Shown here piece by piece: positions 55,532-63,555 of a stretch of DNA of 64,000 bases (within the stretch, counting starts at the first letter, position 1; every line of letters begins with the position of its first letter). Location of the stretch: positions 124,001-188,000 of the forward strand of contig NZ_JAGIAS010000002.1 in the NCBI RefSeq assembly GCF_017744695.1. The letters run 5' to 3'. The position numbers and the translations under genes were made by a program. Under the pieces are notes generated by a model. It was not told the origin of the DNA and ran no database searches. It worked only from the letters and a program-made list of their open reading frames with translations. This DNA comes from Dyadobacter sp. Its GTDB lineage: Bacteria > Bacteroidota > Bacteroidia > Cytophagales > Spirosomataceae.

Positions 55532-57028
55532 TTAAATATCAGTGATAAGCTCCCTTTTCCCAAATCTACTTGCCCATTTCGACTTAATTCTTTTGAAGAA
55601 CATCTGGTAAACGTCCTTATCGAACAGGCGTGAGTCGCTCCGTGCGCGATCGATAAAGTAAATCCCGGCCGATAGCAGGATTGTATTCGCCATCCACGCT
55701 CCTACCGGAACCGCTACCAGCCCTTCCTTCACCCATTTATCGCCCTGGTTGGTCAATACATACAACAGGATAAAGAAAAGTATCGAAACCAGCACCGGCA
55801 CCCCGAATCCGCCCTTCTTGATAATGGCCCCCAGCGGCGCACCGATCAGGAACATGATCAGGCAGGAAAGCGCCTGGGTGTACTTGTGATGCCGTTCAAG
55901 TTCGTATTTGCTGGCGTCTTTCAATTTCATTTGCAAATAGTCCTGCTGCGACTTGATGTAGCTCAGCATGCCATTCGACGCCGCCTTGGTATTCATCAGA
56001 ATATCCTTCTTCAAACTATCCGAGACCGGCTTCGTCAGCAGCGAGTCAATCCATTTCCCGGGTTTGATCGTTTTATCGGTGCCCTCCCGGTAATTGTAGG
56101 AATAATATTGCTGGCTCCCTGCAACGAGGTTCTTCTTGGTCTCCTGGTATGAATTGCGCAATGAATCCGCCGTCGCCGTCAGGTCATTGATGTTCTTCAT
56201 AAACTCGTGGTATTTAAACTGCCCCTCGTCCGTACGCTTCATACCAAACGACGCAAGACTTTCCGTAAGGCGGTAATGCCTGAACGATTGGCGGTTGAAA
56301 TTGGTGTAGGGCGTCTGCGCTCCCGCTGGCGTAGATATATACACCGGCCGCGAACTGCCGGAACCCTGCTCATCGGTATACCGCGTACCGTTGTACAATT
56401 CAATCACCAGGTAACGGTTCTCATTAATGGCATACATCCTGCCTGAGTCCGCAAGGATAATCTCCGTGTTCCCCAGCTCATACGACCGGCTGTTGTGCTT
56501 GTAGATCACCATGCCGATCATCTTGCCATTCTCCATTTTTTCATCCACCTTGATACTGTAACCCGGCAGGTCATTATAAAAAATGCCTTCCTTGATCTTC
56601 AAGGTAGCCTTGGTTGTCTTGATATCATACAGTAGACTGTACCCTTTCAGATTAGCCCAGGGCGAAACACGGTCGTTGAAAAAGAAGGAGAAAACGCTGA
56701 TGCCGATCGCGACGATGAACATGGGCAGCATGGCCCGCACGACGGAGATACCCGCGCTTTTAATGGCAGTCAATTCGAAGAATTCGCCCAGGTTACCAAA
56801 TGCCATCAGCGAGGAGAGCAGCATCGCCAGCGGCAACGCCGTAGGCACCGTAATGAGGCTGAAAAAGAAGAATAGTTGTGCATAGTCCGTGACATTCAGA
56901 TCCTTCGACACGAAGTCATCTATATAAAAGATCATGATCCGCATCAGGAAGACGAACACCACGACCGACATTGTAATCACAAAAGGTCCCCAAAAGGACG
57001 TTAAAATAAGCTTGTCCAGCTTTTTCAT
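55532..57028 (-). CDS. LptF/LptG family permease
   Basis: A 498-residue YjgP/YjgQ-type membrane protein with six predicted helices, three before and three after a large periplasmic domain. LptF and LptG form the ABC permease that moves lipopolysaccharide from the inner membrane to the transenvelope bridge. Its start MKKLDKLILTSFWGPFV is a common LptF/G beginning. ATG 57028 overlaps the stop codon of the START-like gene (TGATG), so the two are probably translationally coupled. The ATPase partner is not in the window. Confidence 0.9.
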   Translation of the reverse strand: MKKLDKLILTSFWGPFVITMSVVVFVFLMRIMIFYIDDFVSKDLNVTDYAQLFFFFSLITVPTALPLAMLLSSLMAFGNLGEFFELTAIKSAGISVVRAMLPMFIVAIGISVFSFFFNDRVSPWANLKGYSLLYDIKTTKATLKIKEGIFYNDLPGYSIKVDEKMENGKMIGMVIYKHNSRSYELGNTEIILADSGRMYAINENRYLVIELYNGTRYTDEQGSGSSRPVYISTPAGAQTPYTNFNRQSFRHYRLTESLASFGMKRTDEGQFKYHEFMKNINDLTATADSLRNSYQETKKNLVAGSQQYYSYNYREGTDKTIKPGKWIDSLLTKPVSDSLKKDILMNTKAASNGMLSYIKSQQDYLQMKLKDASKYELERHHKYTQALSCLIMFLIGAPLGAIIKKGGFGVPVLVSILFFILLYVLTNQGDKWVKEGLVAVPVGAWMANTILLSAGIYFIDRARSDSRLFDKDVYQMFFKRIKSKWASRFGKRELITDI

Positions 57029-57420
57029 CAACTACCTACTATTTCTCTTAAATTATCAATAAATCCCTCCCACAACGAAGTCAGCTCGTCCTTATCCTTG
57101 TTCGACGAGTAGTCGATGATCCGCAAAAAGGTTGTCTGGGTTAACTCGCTTACTTCTAATTTTAGTTCCAGATGGTTGTTGTCCAGATTATCTTCGCTGG
57201 TATCCTCAAAATCGAAACGCACTGCTTTATTAATTCTCAATCCTGTTTGCCGGGCTATGTGGCTGTCGCCGTCCCATTGGAAATCGAAGCGGTGGTCGGG
57301 CAGCACAGTAACTCTCTCGGCGAACCATTGTTCAAGGCCCGAGGGCGTGGAAATATATGGAAAGAGAACTTTTGGGGAGGATCGCAATTCAAATTCTTTA
57401 ACAAATTTATATTTTTCCAT
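57028..57420 (-). CDS. START-like (SRPBCC fold) domain protein
   Basis: A 130-residue protein with the helix-grip layout of START/AHSA1-like domains (FELRSSPKVLFPYISTPSGL; GLEQWFAERV; WEGFIDNLREIVG at the C-terminus). These domains bind hydrophobic ligands. It directly precedes the LptF/G permease and overlaps it by one base, so a lipid-related role is possible but not shown. Confidence 0.8.
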   Translation of the reverse strand: MEKYKFVKEFELRSSPKVLFPYISTPSGLEQWFAERVTVLPDHRFDFQWDGDSHIARQTGLRINKAVRFDFEDTSEDNLDNNHLELKLEVSELTQTTFLRIIDYSSNKDKDELTSLWEGFIDNLREIVGS

Positions 57421-57573
57421 ATGTGCTGAAATTAAAGGACAGCCTCGTTAGTGCTTACCCTTATGTGCTGATTTAAAAGTTGTAATATAACATAAATCGA
57501 CAATAAAAGCGTGCAAATTTAAATTTGTTGTTTCAAAAATATGCGAAATTTACGTGAAAAATGGGCAAATGGG

Positions 57574-57604
57574 TTGCATCGTAATATTCTTTAACATACT
57601 TTTG
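57574..57604 (+). promoter_or_regulatory. Canonical promoter of the tRNA gene
   Basis: TTG (57574-57576), 20-bp spacer, TACTTTTG (57597-57604), a perfect -7 element. Transcription would start about ten bases before the mature tRNA. Confidence 0.65.
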
Positions 57605-57619
57605 CACCACAATTACGAC

Positions 57620-57693
57620 GGCGGGGTAGCTCAGATGGTTAGAGCGTAGGATTCATAACCCTAAGGTCGGCAGTTCGATCCTGCTCCCCGCTA
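57620..57693 (+). tRNA. tRNA with CAU anticodon (Met; elongator-type)
   Basis: A 74-nt cloverleaf. Acceptor GGCGGGG (57620-57626) pairs with CCCCGCT (57686-57692), the D-stem is GCTC/GAGC, and the anticodon loop is TTCATAA with CAT. The T-loop is TTCGATC and the discriminator A is at 57693. CCA is not encoded. The stem next to the anticodon loop shows an A-C mismatch. CAU could be elongator Met or, after lysidine modification, Ile; the sequence alone does not decide, though the first base pair (G-U) makes initiator use possible too. Confidence 0.93.
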
Positions 57694-57699
57694 CATTGT

Positions 57700-57728
57700 A
57701 AAAGACATCCCTCCCGGATGTCTTTTTT
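57700..57728 (+). terminator. Intrinsic terminator after the tRNA
   Basis: AAAGACATCC (57701-57710) pairs with GGATGTCTTT (57716-57725) over 5 nt, followed by T. Confidence 0.85.
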
Positions 57729-57821
57729 ATTTCCGCACATTTTGCGCGTTCTCCGAGAATTAAAATCAGCGCGTTTGGGTTTACAGTAATTGGTAACACC
57801 ACCGAATCACGTCAGAACTGT

Positions 57822-59600
57822 ATGAAATTATTATTCCAATACCTGAGCAGGTACAAGGGACTCATTTTCCTGGCCTTGCTCATGGCCGCCATCAACCAAA
57901 CCTTCTCCCTTCTCAACCCTTACATCCTCGGTAACTACCTCATCGACCCATACGCCAACAAGGCCGTCGAGTTTCGTACCAAAGGACTTGACAACGAGTT
58001 CTTCAAGGGGGTATTAATGGGCTTGCTCATGATTATCGGCGTAGCGATGGTATCGCGCATTGCTAAGGCATTCCAGGACTACCTGGTGAATGTCGTGATC
58101 CAGAAATTTGGCGCAGCACTGTATACGGACGGCCTGCGCCATGCATTAAGACTTCCTTTCCAGGACTTCGAAGACCAACGCTCCGGCGAAACGCTCTCGG
58201 TGCTTTTGAAAGTCCGCGCCGATTGCGAGAAGTTCATCCTGAACTTCGTAAATGTTCTGTTTTTTACATCAGTTGGGATCGTCTTCGTGGTAATCGTCGC
58301 ATTCAGGCTTAGTCCGTGGCTGCCGCTGATCTACCTCATCGGTTCGATCATTCTGGCGTTCCTGACGAGTGTTTTGAGCCGAAAAATCAAAACGATCCAA
58401 AAAAACATCGTCAAGGAAACCACCGCATTGGCCGGCTCCACCACCGAGTCGCTGCGCAATATCGAGCTGGTGAAAAGCCTTGGTTTGACCCAACAGGAAA
58501 TCGGCCGGCTCAATACCACCACGTACAAAATCCTGAAACTCGAACTGAAAAAAGTCAAAAGCATCCGTTCGGTAAGTTTCATCCAGGGAACGTTCGTCAA
58601 CTTTCTACAACAATGCGTGATGTTCGCGTTGCTGTTTTTCGTGTTCCGGGATAAGATTACCGTAGGGCAGATGATGATGATGCAGTTTTATTCCTTCTTC
58701 ATCTTCGGGCCGTTGCAGGAATTGGGTAATGTAATTCTCTCCTACCGCGAAGCCGAAGCATCGCTGAACAACCTGCAAACGTTGCTGGCTCGCCCGGTAG
58801 AGCACAAACCTGCTAACCCTGAGAGCATTACCGACATTAAGGAATTGCAGTTCGATCATGTGAAGTTCCAGCACCAAACGGCGAAACGCCCGGCATTGGA
58901 GGACATTTCATTTGGAGTGAAGCGAGGCGAAACCATTGCATTCGTCGGTCCGTCGGGTTCCGGCAAAACCACTTTGGTGAAGCTACTCGTCGGCCTTTAT
59001 CAGCCCATCGAAGGCCATGTACTTTATAATGGTGTGAATGGCAAAGAGATTGACTTTGACGAGATACGGCACAAAATCGGCTTTGTGACACAGGACACAC
59101 AACTTTTCTCCGGTACGATCAAGGAAAACCTGCTTTTCGTAAATCCGGAAGCAACCGATGAGATGATCAACGACGTGTTAATGAAAGCCGCCTGCTATAA
59201 CCTGCTCGCGCGCGCAGAGAATGGTATCGACACGGTAATCGGCGAAGGCGGATTGAAATTATCAGGCGGTGAGCGCCAGCGCCTCTCGATCGCCCGTGCG
59301 CTCCTGCGTAACCCGCACCTGATTATTTTCGACGAAGCTACTTCTGCGCTGGATTCGCTTACGGAAGAAGAGATTTCGAACACGATCCGCGACATTACCG
59401 ATCAGCGCCAGCACATTACCGTCATGATCGCCCACCGCCTGTCGACCATCATGTACGCCGACCGCATTTATGTGCTCGAAAAAGGCCGCATCGTCGAAAC
59501 CGGCAGTCACCATGCATTGCTGGAAGAAAAAGGCCTCTATTACGCCATGTGGCGCCAGCAGATTGGGGAACGGAAGGATGAACAGGTGTTGTCGGCGTGA
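57822..59600 (+). CDS. MsbA-like ABC transporter, fused permease and ATPase
   Basis: A 592-residue half-transporter. Six membrane helices occupy the first ~320 residues. The ATPase has Walker A GPSGSGKT (about residues 375-382), Q-loop, signature LSGGERQ (about 479), Walker B LIIFDEA (about 500) and the H-loop in IAHRLST. Homodimers of this type export lipids, such as lipid A in MsbA, or peptides. The gene is alone between the tRNA and octamer repeats. Whether it is the essential lipid flippase cannot be told here. Confidence 0.9.
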   Translation: MKLLFQYLSRYKGLIFLALLMAAINQTFSLLNPYILGNYLIDPYANKAVEFRTKGLDNEFFKGVLMGLLMIIGVAMVSRIAKAFQDYLVNVVIQKFGAALYTDGLRHALRLPFQDFEDQRSGETLSVLLKVRADCEKFILNFVNVLFFTSVGIVFVVIVAFRLSPWLPLIYLIGSIILAFLTSVLSRKIKTIQKNIVKETTALAGSTTESLRNIELVKSLGLTQQEIGRLNTTTYKILKLELKKVKSIRSVSFIQGTFVNFLQQCVMFALLFFVFRDKITVGQMMMMQFYSFFIFGPLQELGNVILSYREAEASLNNLQTLLARPVEHKPANPESITDIKELQFDHVKFQHQTAKRPALEDISFGVKRGETIAFVGPSGSGKTTLVKLLVGLYQPIEGHVLYNGVNGKEIDFDEIRHKIGFVTQDTQLFSGTIKENLLFVNPEATDEMINDVLMKAACYNLLARAENGIDTVIGEGGLKLSGGERQRLSIARALLRNPHLIIFDEATSALDSLTEEEISNTIRDITDQRQHITVMIAHRLSTIMYADRIYVLEKGRIVETGSHHALLEEKGLYYAMWRQQIGERKDEQVLSA

Positions 59601-59605
59601 AATTT

Positions 59606-59651
59606 GAATGAGTGAATGACCGAATGAGTGAATGACTGAATGAGTGAATGA
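59606..59651. repeat. Octanucleotide repeat array
   Basis: Period-8 units GAATGAGT, GAATGACC, GAATGAGT, GAATGACT, GAATGAGT, GAATGA, starting five bases after the ABC transporter stop codon. It is the partner of the inverse array at 59741-59790. Confidence 0.85.
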
Positions 59652-59740
59652 AATTAGTCAGGTGGTCATTAGTGGTCAGGAGTTGTTTGATAAAATAATT
59701 AAAGCAATAGTTGACAACATCTGACAAAACATGACTATTT

Positions 59741-59790
59741 ATTCACTCACTCATTCAATCATTCACTCATTCACTCATTCAATCATTCAT
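59741..59790. repeat. Octanucleotide repeat array, inverted
   Basis: Units ATTCACTC, ACTCATTC, AATCATTC, ACTCATTC, ACTCATTC, AATCATTC. They are the reverse complement of the array at 59606-59651 (for example TCATTCACTCATTC at 59767-59780 with 59606-59619), so the spacer 59601-59865 can fold into a long hairpin. No gene lies in it. Confidence 0.85.
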
Positions 59791-59865
59791 CTACGCAAGA
59801 ATCGGGTTTCTATTGGCTTTTTGGCAGGGTAATTTTGGTTTAAATAAATCAAAATATCCCTTGCA

Positions 59866-60567
59866 ATGATCAACATCGAAAACCTCGACTGGCCCTCCGT
59901 TCGCGAAAACCTCCACCAGCGCGGCTACGCGCAACTTACCCAGGTACTGAATACTGACGAATGCGACGAGCTGATCGCGCAATATGGCGATCCGGCGCAT
60001 TACCGCAAGACGATCGTCATGGAACGCTATCGCTTTGGCCTGGGCGAATACAAATACTTCTCTTATCCACTGCCGCCCATTATCCAGCGGCTTCGGGAAA
60101 GCATATTCCCCAAACTGGTTCCGGTAGCTAATCAATGGATGGAGGTATTGAAAACCGGGCGTCCCTATCCCGCTGATTTTGAAGATTTTCAGGAACTCTG
60201 CCGCGCCCAGGGGCAAGTAAAACCGACAGTGTTAATCCTGAAATATGGCCAGGGCGGCCACAATACCCTTCACCAGGACCTCTACGGCGAGCTTTTCTTC
60301 CCTATTCAAATGGTACTGTTTCTCAATGAGCCGGACCAGGATTATACCGGTGGCGAGTTTGTGATGACCGAACAAATCCCCCGTGCACAGTCCAAAGCCA
60401 TCGTTTTGAAACCTCGGAAAGGGGATGCGTTGCTCTTCACGACCAATTTCAGGCCTGTGAAAGGCAGCAAAGGTTACTACCGCGTCAATATGAAACACGG
60501 TGTCAGCGAGGTGCATGACGGCCAGCGGTACACGCTGGGCATAATTTTCCATGATGCATTGAACTAA
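59866..60567 (+). CDS. 2-oxoglutarate/Fe(II)-dependent oxygenase
   Basis: A 233-residue jelly-roll dioxygenase. The iron ligands are H136-x-D138 in HQDLYG and His211 in MKHGVS; Arg221 in GQRYTLGIIFHD is the likely 2-oxoglutarate carboxylate anchor. Family members hydroxylate proteins, nucleic acids or small molecules. It overlaps the Ada-type zinc-domain gene by one base (TAATG) and faces an AlkA-type glycosylase, so a role in removing alkylation damage is inferred; it does not look like a standard AlkB. The start ATG at 59866 gives MINIENLDWP. Confidence 0.88.
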   Translation: MINIENLDWPSVRENLHQRGYAQLTQVLNTDECDELIAQYGDPAHYRKTIVMERYRFGLGEYKYFSYPLPPIIQRLRESIFPKLVPVANQWMEVLKTGRPYPADFEDFQELCRAQGQVKPTVLILKYGQGGHNTLHQDLYGELFFPIQMVLFLNEPDQDYTGGEFVMTEQIPRAQSKAIVLKPRKGDALLFTTNFRPVKGSKGYYRVNMKHGVSEVHDGQRYTLGIIFHDALN

Positions 60568-60824
60568 TGAAAAGCCACAAAGAAATAGGGCCGGAAAGCT
60601 TCGCAACCAGCCGGAAACTAAAACAGATGATCGACAGCCGCGAAATTATGTTTGGCGGAAACCGTAAGCTGAAAATCTACGGACTGTTATCATGCGGCTC
60701 GGGCAAGCGGATGAAACGTAGCAACCGGGTATTCTTCGCAGACGAGCGGGACGCGCTCACGCACGGGTACCGCCCCTGCGGGCATTGCATGCGCGAGGCC
60801 TATTTGAAATGGAAGTCAGGTTAA
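60567..60824 (+). CDS. Ada-type metal-binding domain protein
   Basis: An 85-residue protein that matches the zinc-binding N-domain of the Ada methyl-phosphotriester repair protein (KIYGLLSCGSGKRM ... RVFFADERDALTHGYRPCGHC). Only three Cys are present: Cys43, Cys71 and Cys74. The position of the Ada acceptor Cys38 is not a cysteine, so methyl transfer is unlikely and the role may be damage sensing or structural. It is translationally coupled to the oxygenase upstream and converges with the glycosylase gene, overlapping it by nine bases. Confidence 0.8.
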   Translation: MKSHKEIGPESFATSRKLKQMIDSREIMFGGNRKLKIYGLLSCGSGKRMKRSNRVFFADERDALTHGYRPCGHCMREAYLKWKSG

Positions 60825-61727
60825 CGGCTTCATGGCGAGGCTTCGCCACAAATAGAAGGTAATGTAGGTTTCCCACCCTGCATAATCCTGAAAAAAGGCG
60901 GCGATTTTATCTTTTTCCGAACGTTCGACGATGATACCGTGGCCAGCCAGTGCATTCAAAAGACCGACATCGCCATGTGGAATGCCCTCCGGCGCACGGA
61001 ACGACTTCATCAGCACATAATTGGCAGTCCAGATGCCGATTCCCTTGTGGGCCACCAATGCTTTTTGACGTGCCTCAAAATCCGGCAGGGCGCCAATCAA
61101 GCTCCGGCTTAGCGTTCCTTCTACAAATGCACGGGCCACACCGATTACATATTCCGCCTTTTTTTGTGAAAACTGCATTTCCCTCAATACATTCACCTCG
61201 GCGTTAGCCAGCACTTCCGCTTCGGGAAAAATATGGAAAACCTGGTTCTCCCATTCGATATGCCGCCCATAACGCTCCACCAGGCGCCGTTTCAATTTGT
61301 ACGCGAATGTGAGGTTGATCTGCTGACCGATGATGGACCAGCAAAGCGCTTCGAACATATCAGAAATACCCATTAGCCGAAGACCTGAAAAATCGTCCGC
61401 CATATAGGCCAACCGGCTGTCCCGTTGCAAATGCAGATAAAACGGAGTGAGATCACGGTCCATATCAAACCATTCACGGACATAGGCGGCAATAAAATCG
61501 CCACAATCTGAACTGGAATTCCCTTCCAGCACGTCCACCCGCAGAAACGCTCCGTGTTCGCTGACGCGGAAAAGCACGTCGCCGAACGGCGTCGCAATGG
61601 CTTTCAGAACAACATTCTCGCCTACCGCGTGCAAACAGTCGTCGTAGTTACGGTTCAAAAACCACAGGCATTCCTGAAAACTGAAAAGCGGAGGAACAGG
61701 AATGAGCATCGTTTGTTGTGAATTCAT
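60816..61727 (-). CDS. DNA-3-methyladenine glycosylase II (AlkA-like)
   Basis: A 303-residue HhH-GPD glycosylase. The helix-hairpin-helix is LVAHKGIGIWTANYVLMKS and the catalytic Asp lies in IPHGDVGLLNAL. An N-terminal domain typical of AlkA precedes it (GDVLFRVSEHG; SIIGQQINLTFAYKLKRRL). It excises alkylated purines, giving an abasic site for base-excision repair. ATG 61727 is chosen; the frame to a TTG at 61787 would run into holA. It lies 49 bases after holA on the same strand. Confidence 0.9.
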   Translation of the reverse strand: MNSQQTMLIPVPPLFSFQECLWFLNRNYDDCLHAVGENVVLKAIATPFGDVLFRVSEHGAFLRVDVLEGNSSSDCGDFIAAYVREWFDMDRDLTPFYLHLQRDSRLAYMADDFSGLRLMGISDMFEALCWSIIGQQINLTFAYKLKRRLVERYGRHIEWENQVFHIFPEAEVLANAEVNVLREMQFSQKKAEYVIGVARAFVEGTLSRSLIGALPDFEARQKALVAHKGIGIWTANYVLMKSFRAPEGIPHGDVGLLNALAGHGIIVERSEKDKIAAFFQDYAGWETYITFYLWRSLAMKPLT

Positions 61728-61776
61728 AGATGAAAATACCGCGCGGATTCCCTGCCGCAAACCTGAATCTTGCGGA

Positions 61777-62796
61777 TCAATGGGCAATCTTGAAAACCAG
61801 CTCTCTCAGCAGCTCTCCTTCCGGGATACTGGTACCGTCAAGCCCTTTCAAACGTCCGTCGCACTCACGCAGATAGTGGATGATATTCACGACTTTACCC
61901 ATTGGATAATTACGTGCTGCCAAAAGGTAATCTTTGACAAAGTATGGATTCACCCCGAGCTCCACAGCAAGCCCTTTCTCCGATTTGTCACGTGCAGCAT
62001 GCGTAAGGAGCAATTTGGAGAAAAAGCCAAACAGGATGATCAGCACCGGGGCCAACGGATTATCTTTCGAATTGGAAGCAAAAAAAGCAGCTATCTGATT
62101 CGCTTTCAGCACATCGCGATGCATTAGTGCCTTCTGGAATTCAAAAACATTATACTCTTTGCTGATCCCAACAAACTTTTCGATCGCCGCAGCATCGATG
62201 CCTTCATCCACACGAAGGTTCACCATGATCTTGCGGATCTCGTTTGAAAGGCGTTTCAGGTCGTTACCAATATTGTCGACCAGCATTTGAACCGCCTTAG
62301 GGCTGATTTTCACACCCTCATGCTGGCAAAATGACGCTACCCAATCCGGCAGTTTGTTGTCGTACATCTTTTTGGATTGAACCACCACCCCATTGGCATT
62401 GCAGGCTTTCAGGTAGGATTTACGCTCATCGGCATTGGCATGGTAGCAAAATACCAGCACCGTGCTCGGCACAGGGTTCAATGCGTAGTCTTCAAGGCGC
62501 TGCTGCTGTTCCTTTTGCTCGATGCCGTTCAGGCGATGTGCTTCTTTCACCAGCACCAGCTGTCGCTCGGCCATGAACGGAAACCGCCTCGCGTAGCTGA
62601 GCACGCCCGCCACATCGGTGTCCTTCCCGTATAGTACAAACTGGTTAAAACCCCGTTCCGATTCCGGAACCACCTTGTTTTCAAGCTCTTCCGCAATTGA
62701 ATCAATGTAGTAGGGTTCGTCGCCATGCAGGAAATACAATGGCCTGAACTTCTTGCTTTTAAGCTCTTTAAGGATAATATCGGGTGTTTGTGCCAT
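61777..62796 (-). CDS. holA: DNA polymerase III subunit delta
   Basis: A 339-residue clamp-loader subunit. The start PDIILKELKSKKFRPLYFLHGDEPYYIDSI is the usual beginning of delta (quoted in parts: RPLYFLHGDEPYYID). The AAA+-like core follows, with LSNEIRKIMVNL and the C-terminal lid domain. ATG 62796 is chosen because it precedes this block closely; a longer frame to 62835 is open. Delta opens the beta clamp when the gamma complex loads it onto DNA. Confidence 0.92.
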   Translation of the reverse strand: MAQTPDIILKELKSKKFRPLYFLHGDEPYYIDSIAEELENKVVPESERGFNQFVLYGKDTDVAGVLSYARRFPFMAERQLVLVKEAHRLNGIEQKEQQQRLEDYALNPVPSTVLVFCYHANADERKSYLKACNANGVVVQSKKMYDNKLPDWVASFCQHEGVKISPKAVQMLVDNIGNDLKRLSNEIRKIMVNLRVDEGIDAAAIEKFVGISKEYNVFEFQKALMHRDVLKANQIAAFFASNSKDNPLAPVLIILFGFFSKLLLTHAARDKSEKGLAVELGVNPYFVKDYLLAARNYPMGKVVNIIHYLRECDGRLKGLDGTSIPEGELLRELVFKIAH

Positions 62797-62855
62797 GGAT
62801 TTGCTAATTGGGACCTGATGTGGTCCGGACACCAAATTTACCGGTCCGCGCCGAT

Positions 62856-63458
62856 TTATGCCGCGTTTTCAGCGATAAATTGGCTGGCCTGTCGACGTAA
62901 TTCCGGAAAAAAAGACAGGAATTTGATGTAATAAAACTCCTCGTTTGCCTGCAAGTCGCTCACAGCCGTGGAGATAGGCGCTAAAAACCCGGCACGGCGC
63001 GAAAGCCGCTTAAATGTGATATCAATGCCGTCCAGCGTGGCATAGGTTGTGAGCCAGTCCTGACGGATCATGGAGCGCACCATCGGCACCATCGTTTCCG
63101 GGATCAGGTGTTCGTTCCTTTCGATAATCGAGTATACCCGGTGGGCGTATACAAAGAGGGGTTCGTTGTGGTAATGATCGAAGTTCTTTGCAAGGAAATA
63201 ATCGAAGTAAATGTCCATTACAATGCCAGCCAGTTTTCCCTGGGTAACGGCAGCCACATCTTTGGCATCCGACACATCCGGGTGCGTGTCGGTAAACGAA
63301 TCGATAAAACGATGCAGTTTCAATCCCAACACGTAATCGGGATTCCAGCTGGCGGTTTTCTCCGCACTCAAACGCCCTTTAATGAAATCCCCTACATAAT
63401 TGCCCATCATCACCCCCTCATTTTCCCCAGACAGCAAAATATGCGCTAAAAAATTCAT
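62856..63458 (-). CDS. ACP phosphodiesterase-like protein (AcpH/DUF479 family)
   Basis: A 200-residue protein of the AcpH family: MNFLAHILLSGENEGVMMGNYVGDFIKG is the signature start (HILLSG, GNYVGDF), with further HRFIDSFTDTHP blocks carrying conserved His and Asp. AcpH removes 4'-phosphopantetheine from acyl carrier protein. Some family members may act on other substrates. It precedes holA on the same strand by 59 bases and is divergent from the FKBP gene. Confidence 0.85.
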   Translation of the reverse strand: MNFLAHILLSGENEGVMMGNYVGDFIKGRLSAEKTASWNPDYVLGLKLHRFIDSFTDTHPDVSDAKDVAAVTQGKLAGIVMDIYFDYFLAKNFDHYHNEPLFVYAHRVYSIIERNEHLIPETMVPMVRSMIRQDWLTTYATLDGIDITFKRLSRRAGFLAPISTAVSDLQANEEFYYIKFLSFFPELRRQASQFIAENAA

Positions 63459-63485
63459 CTAAATGACATTTTGACAAAATTCCCG

Positions 63486-63493
63486 TACGTTTG
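63486..63493 (+). promoter_or_regulatory. Candidate FKBP promoter, -7 element
   Basis: TACGTTTG matches TAnnTTTG exactly, about 60 bases before the start codon; no -33 TTG is at the expected distance. Confidence 0.35.
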
Positions 63494-63555
63494 TTCCCAT
63501 ACTCTTCCGGGGAACAATTCTTTTACAACAACCATTATTTTAATCAAACTAGCAA

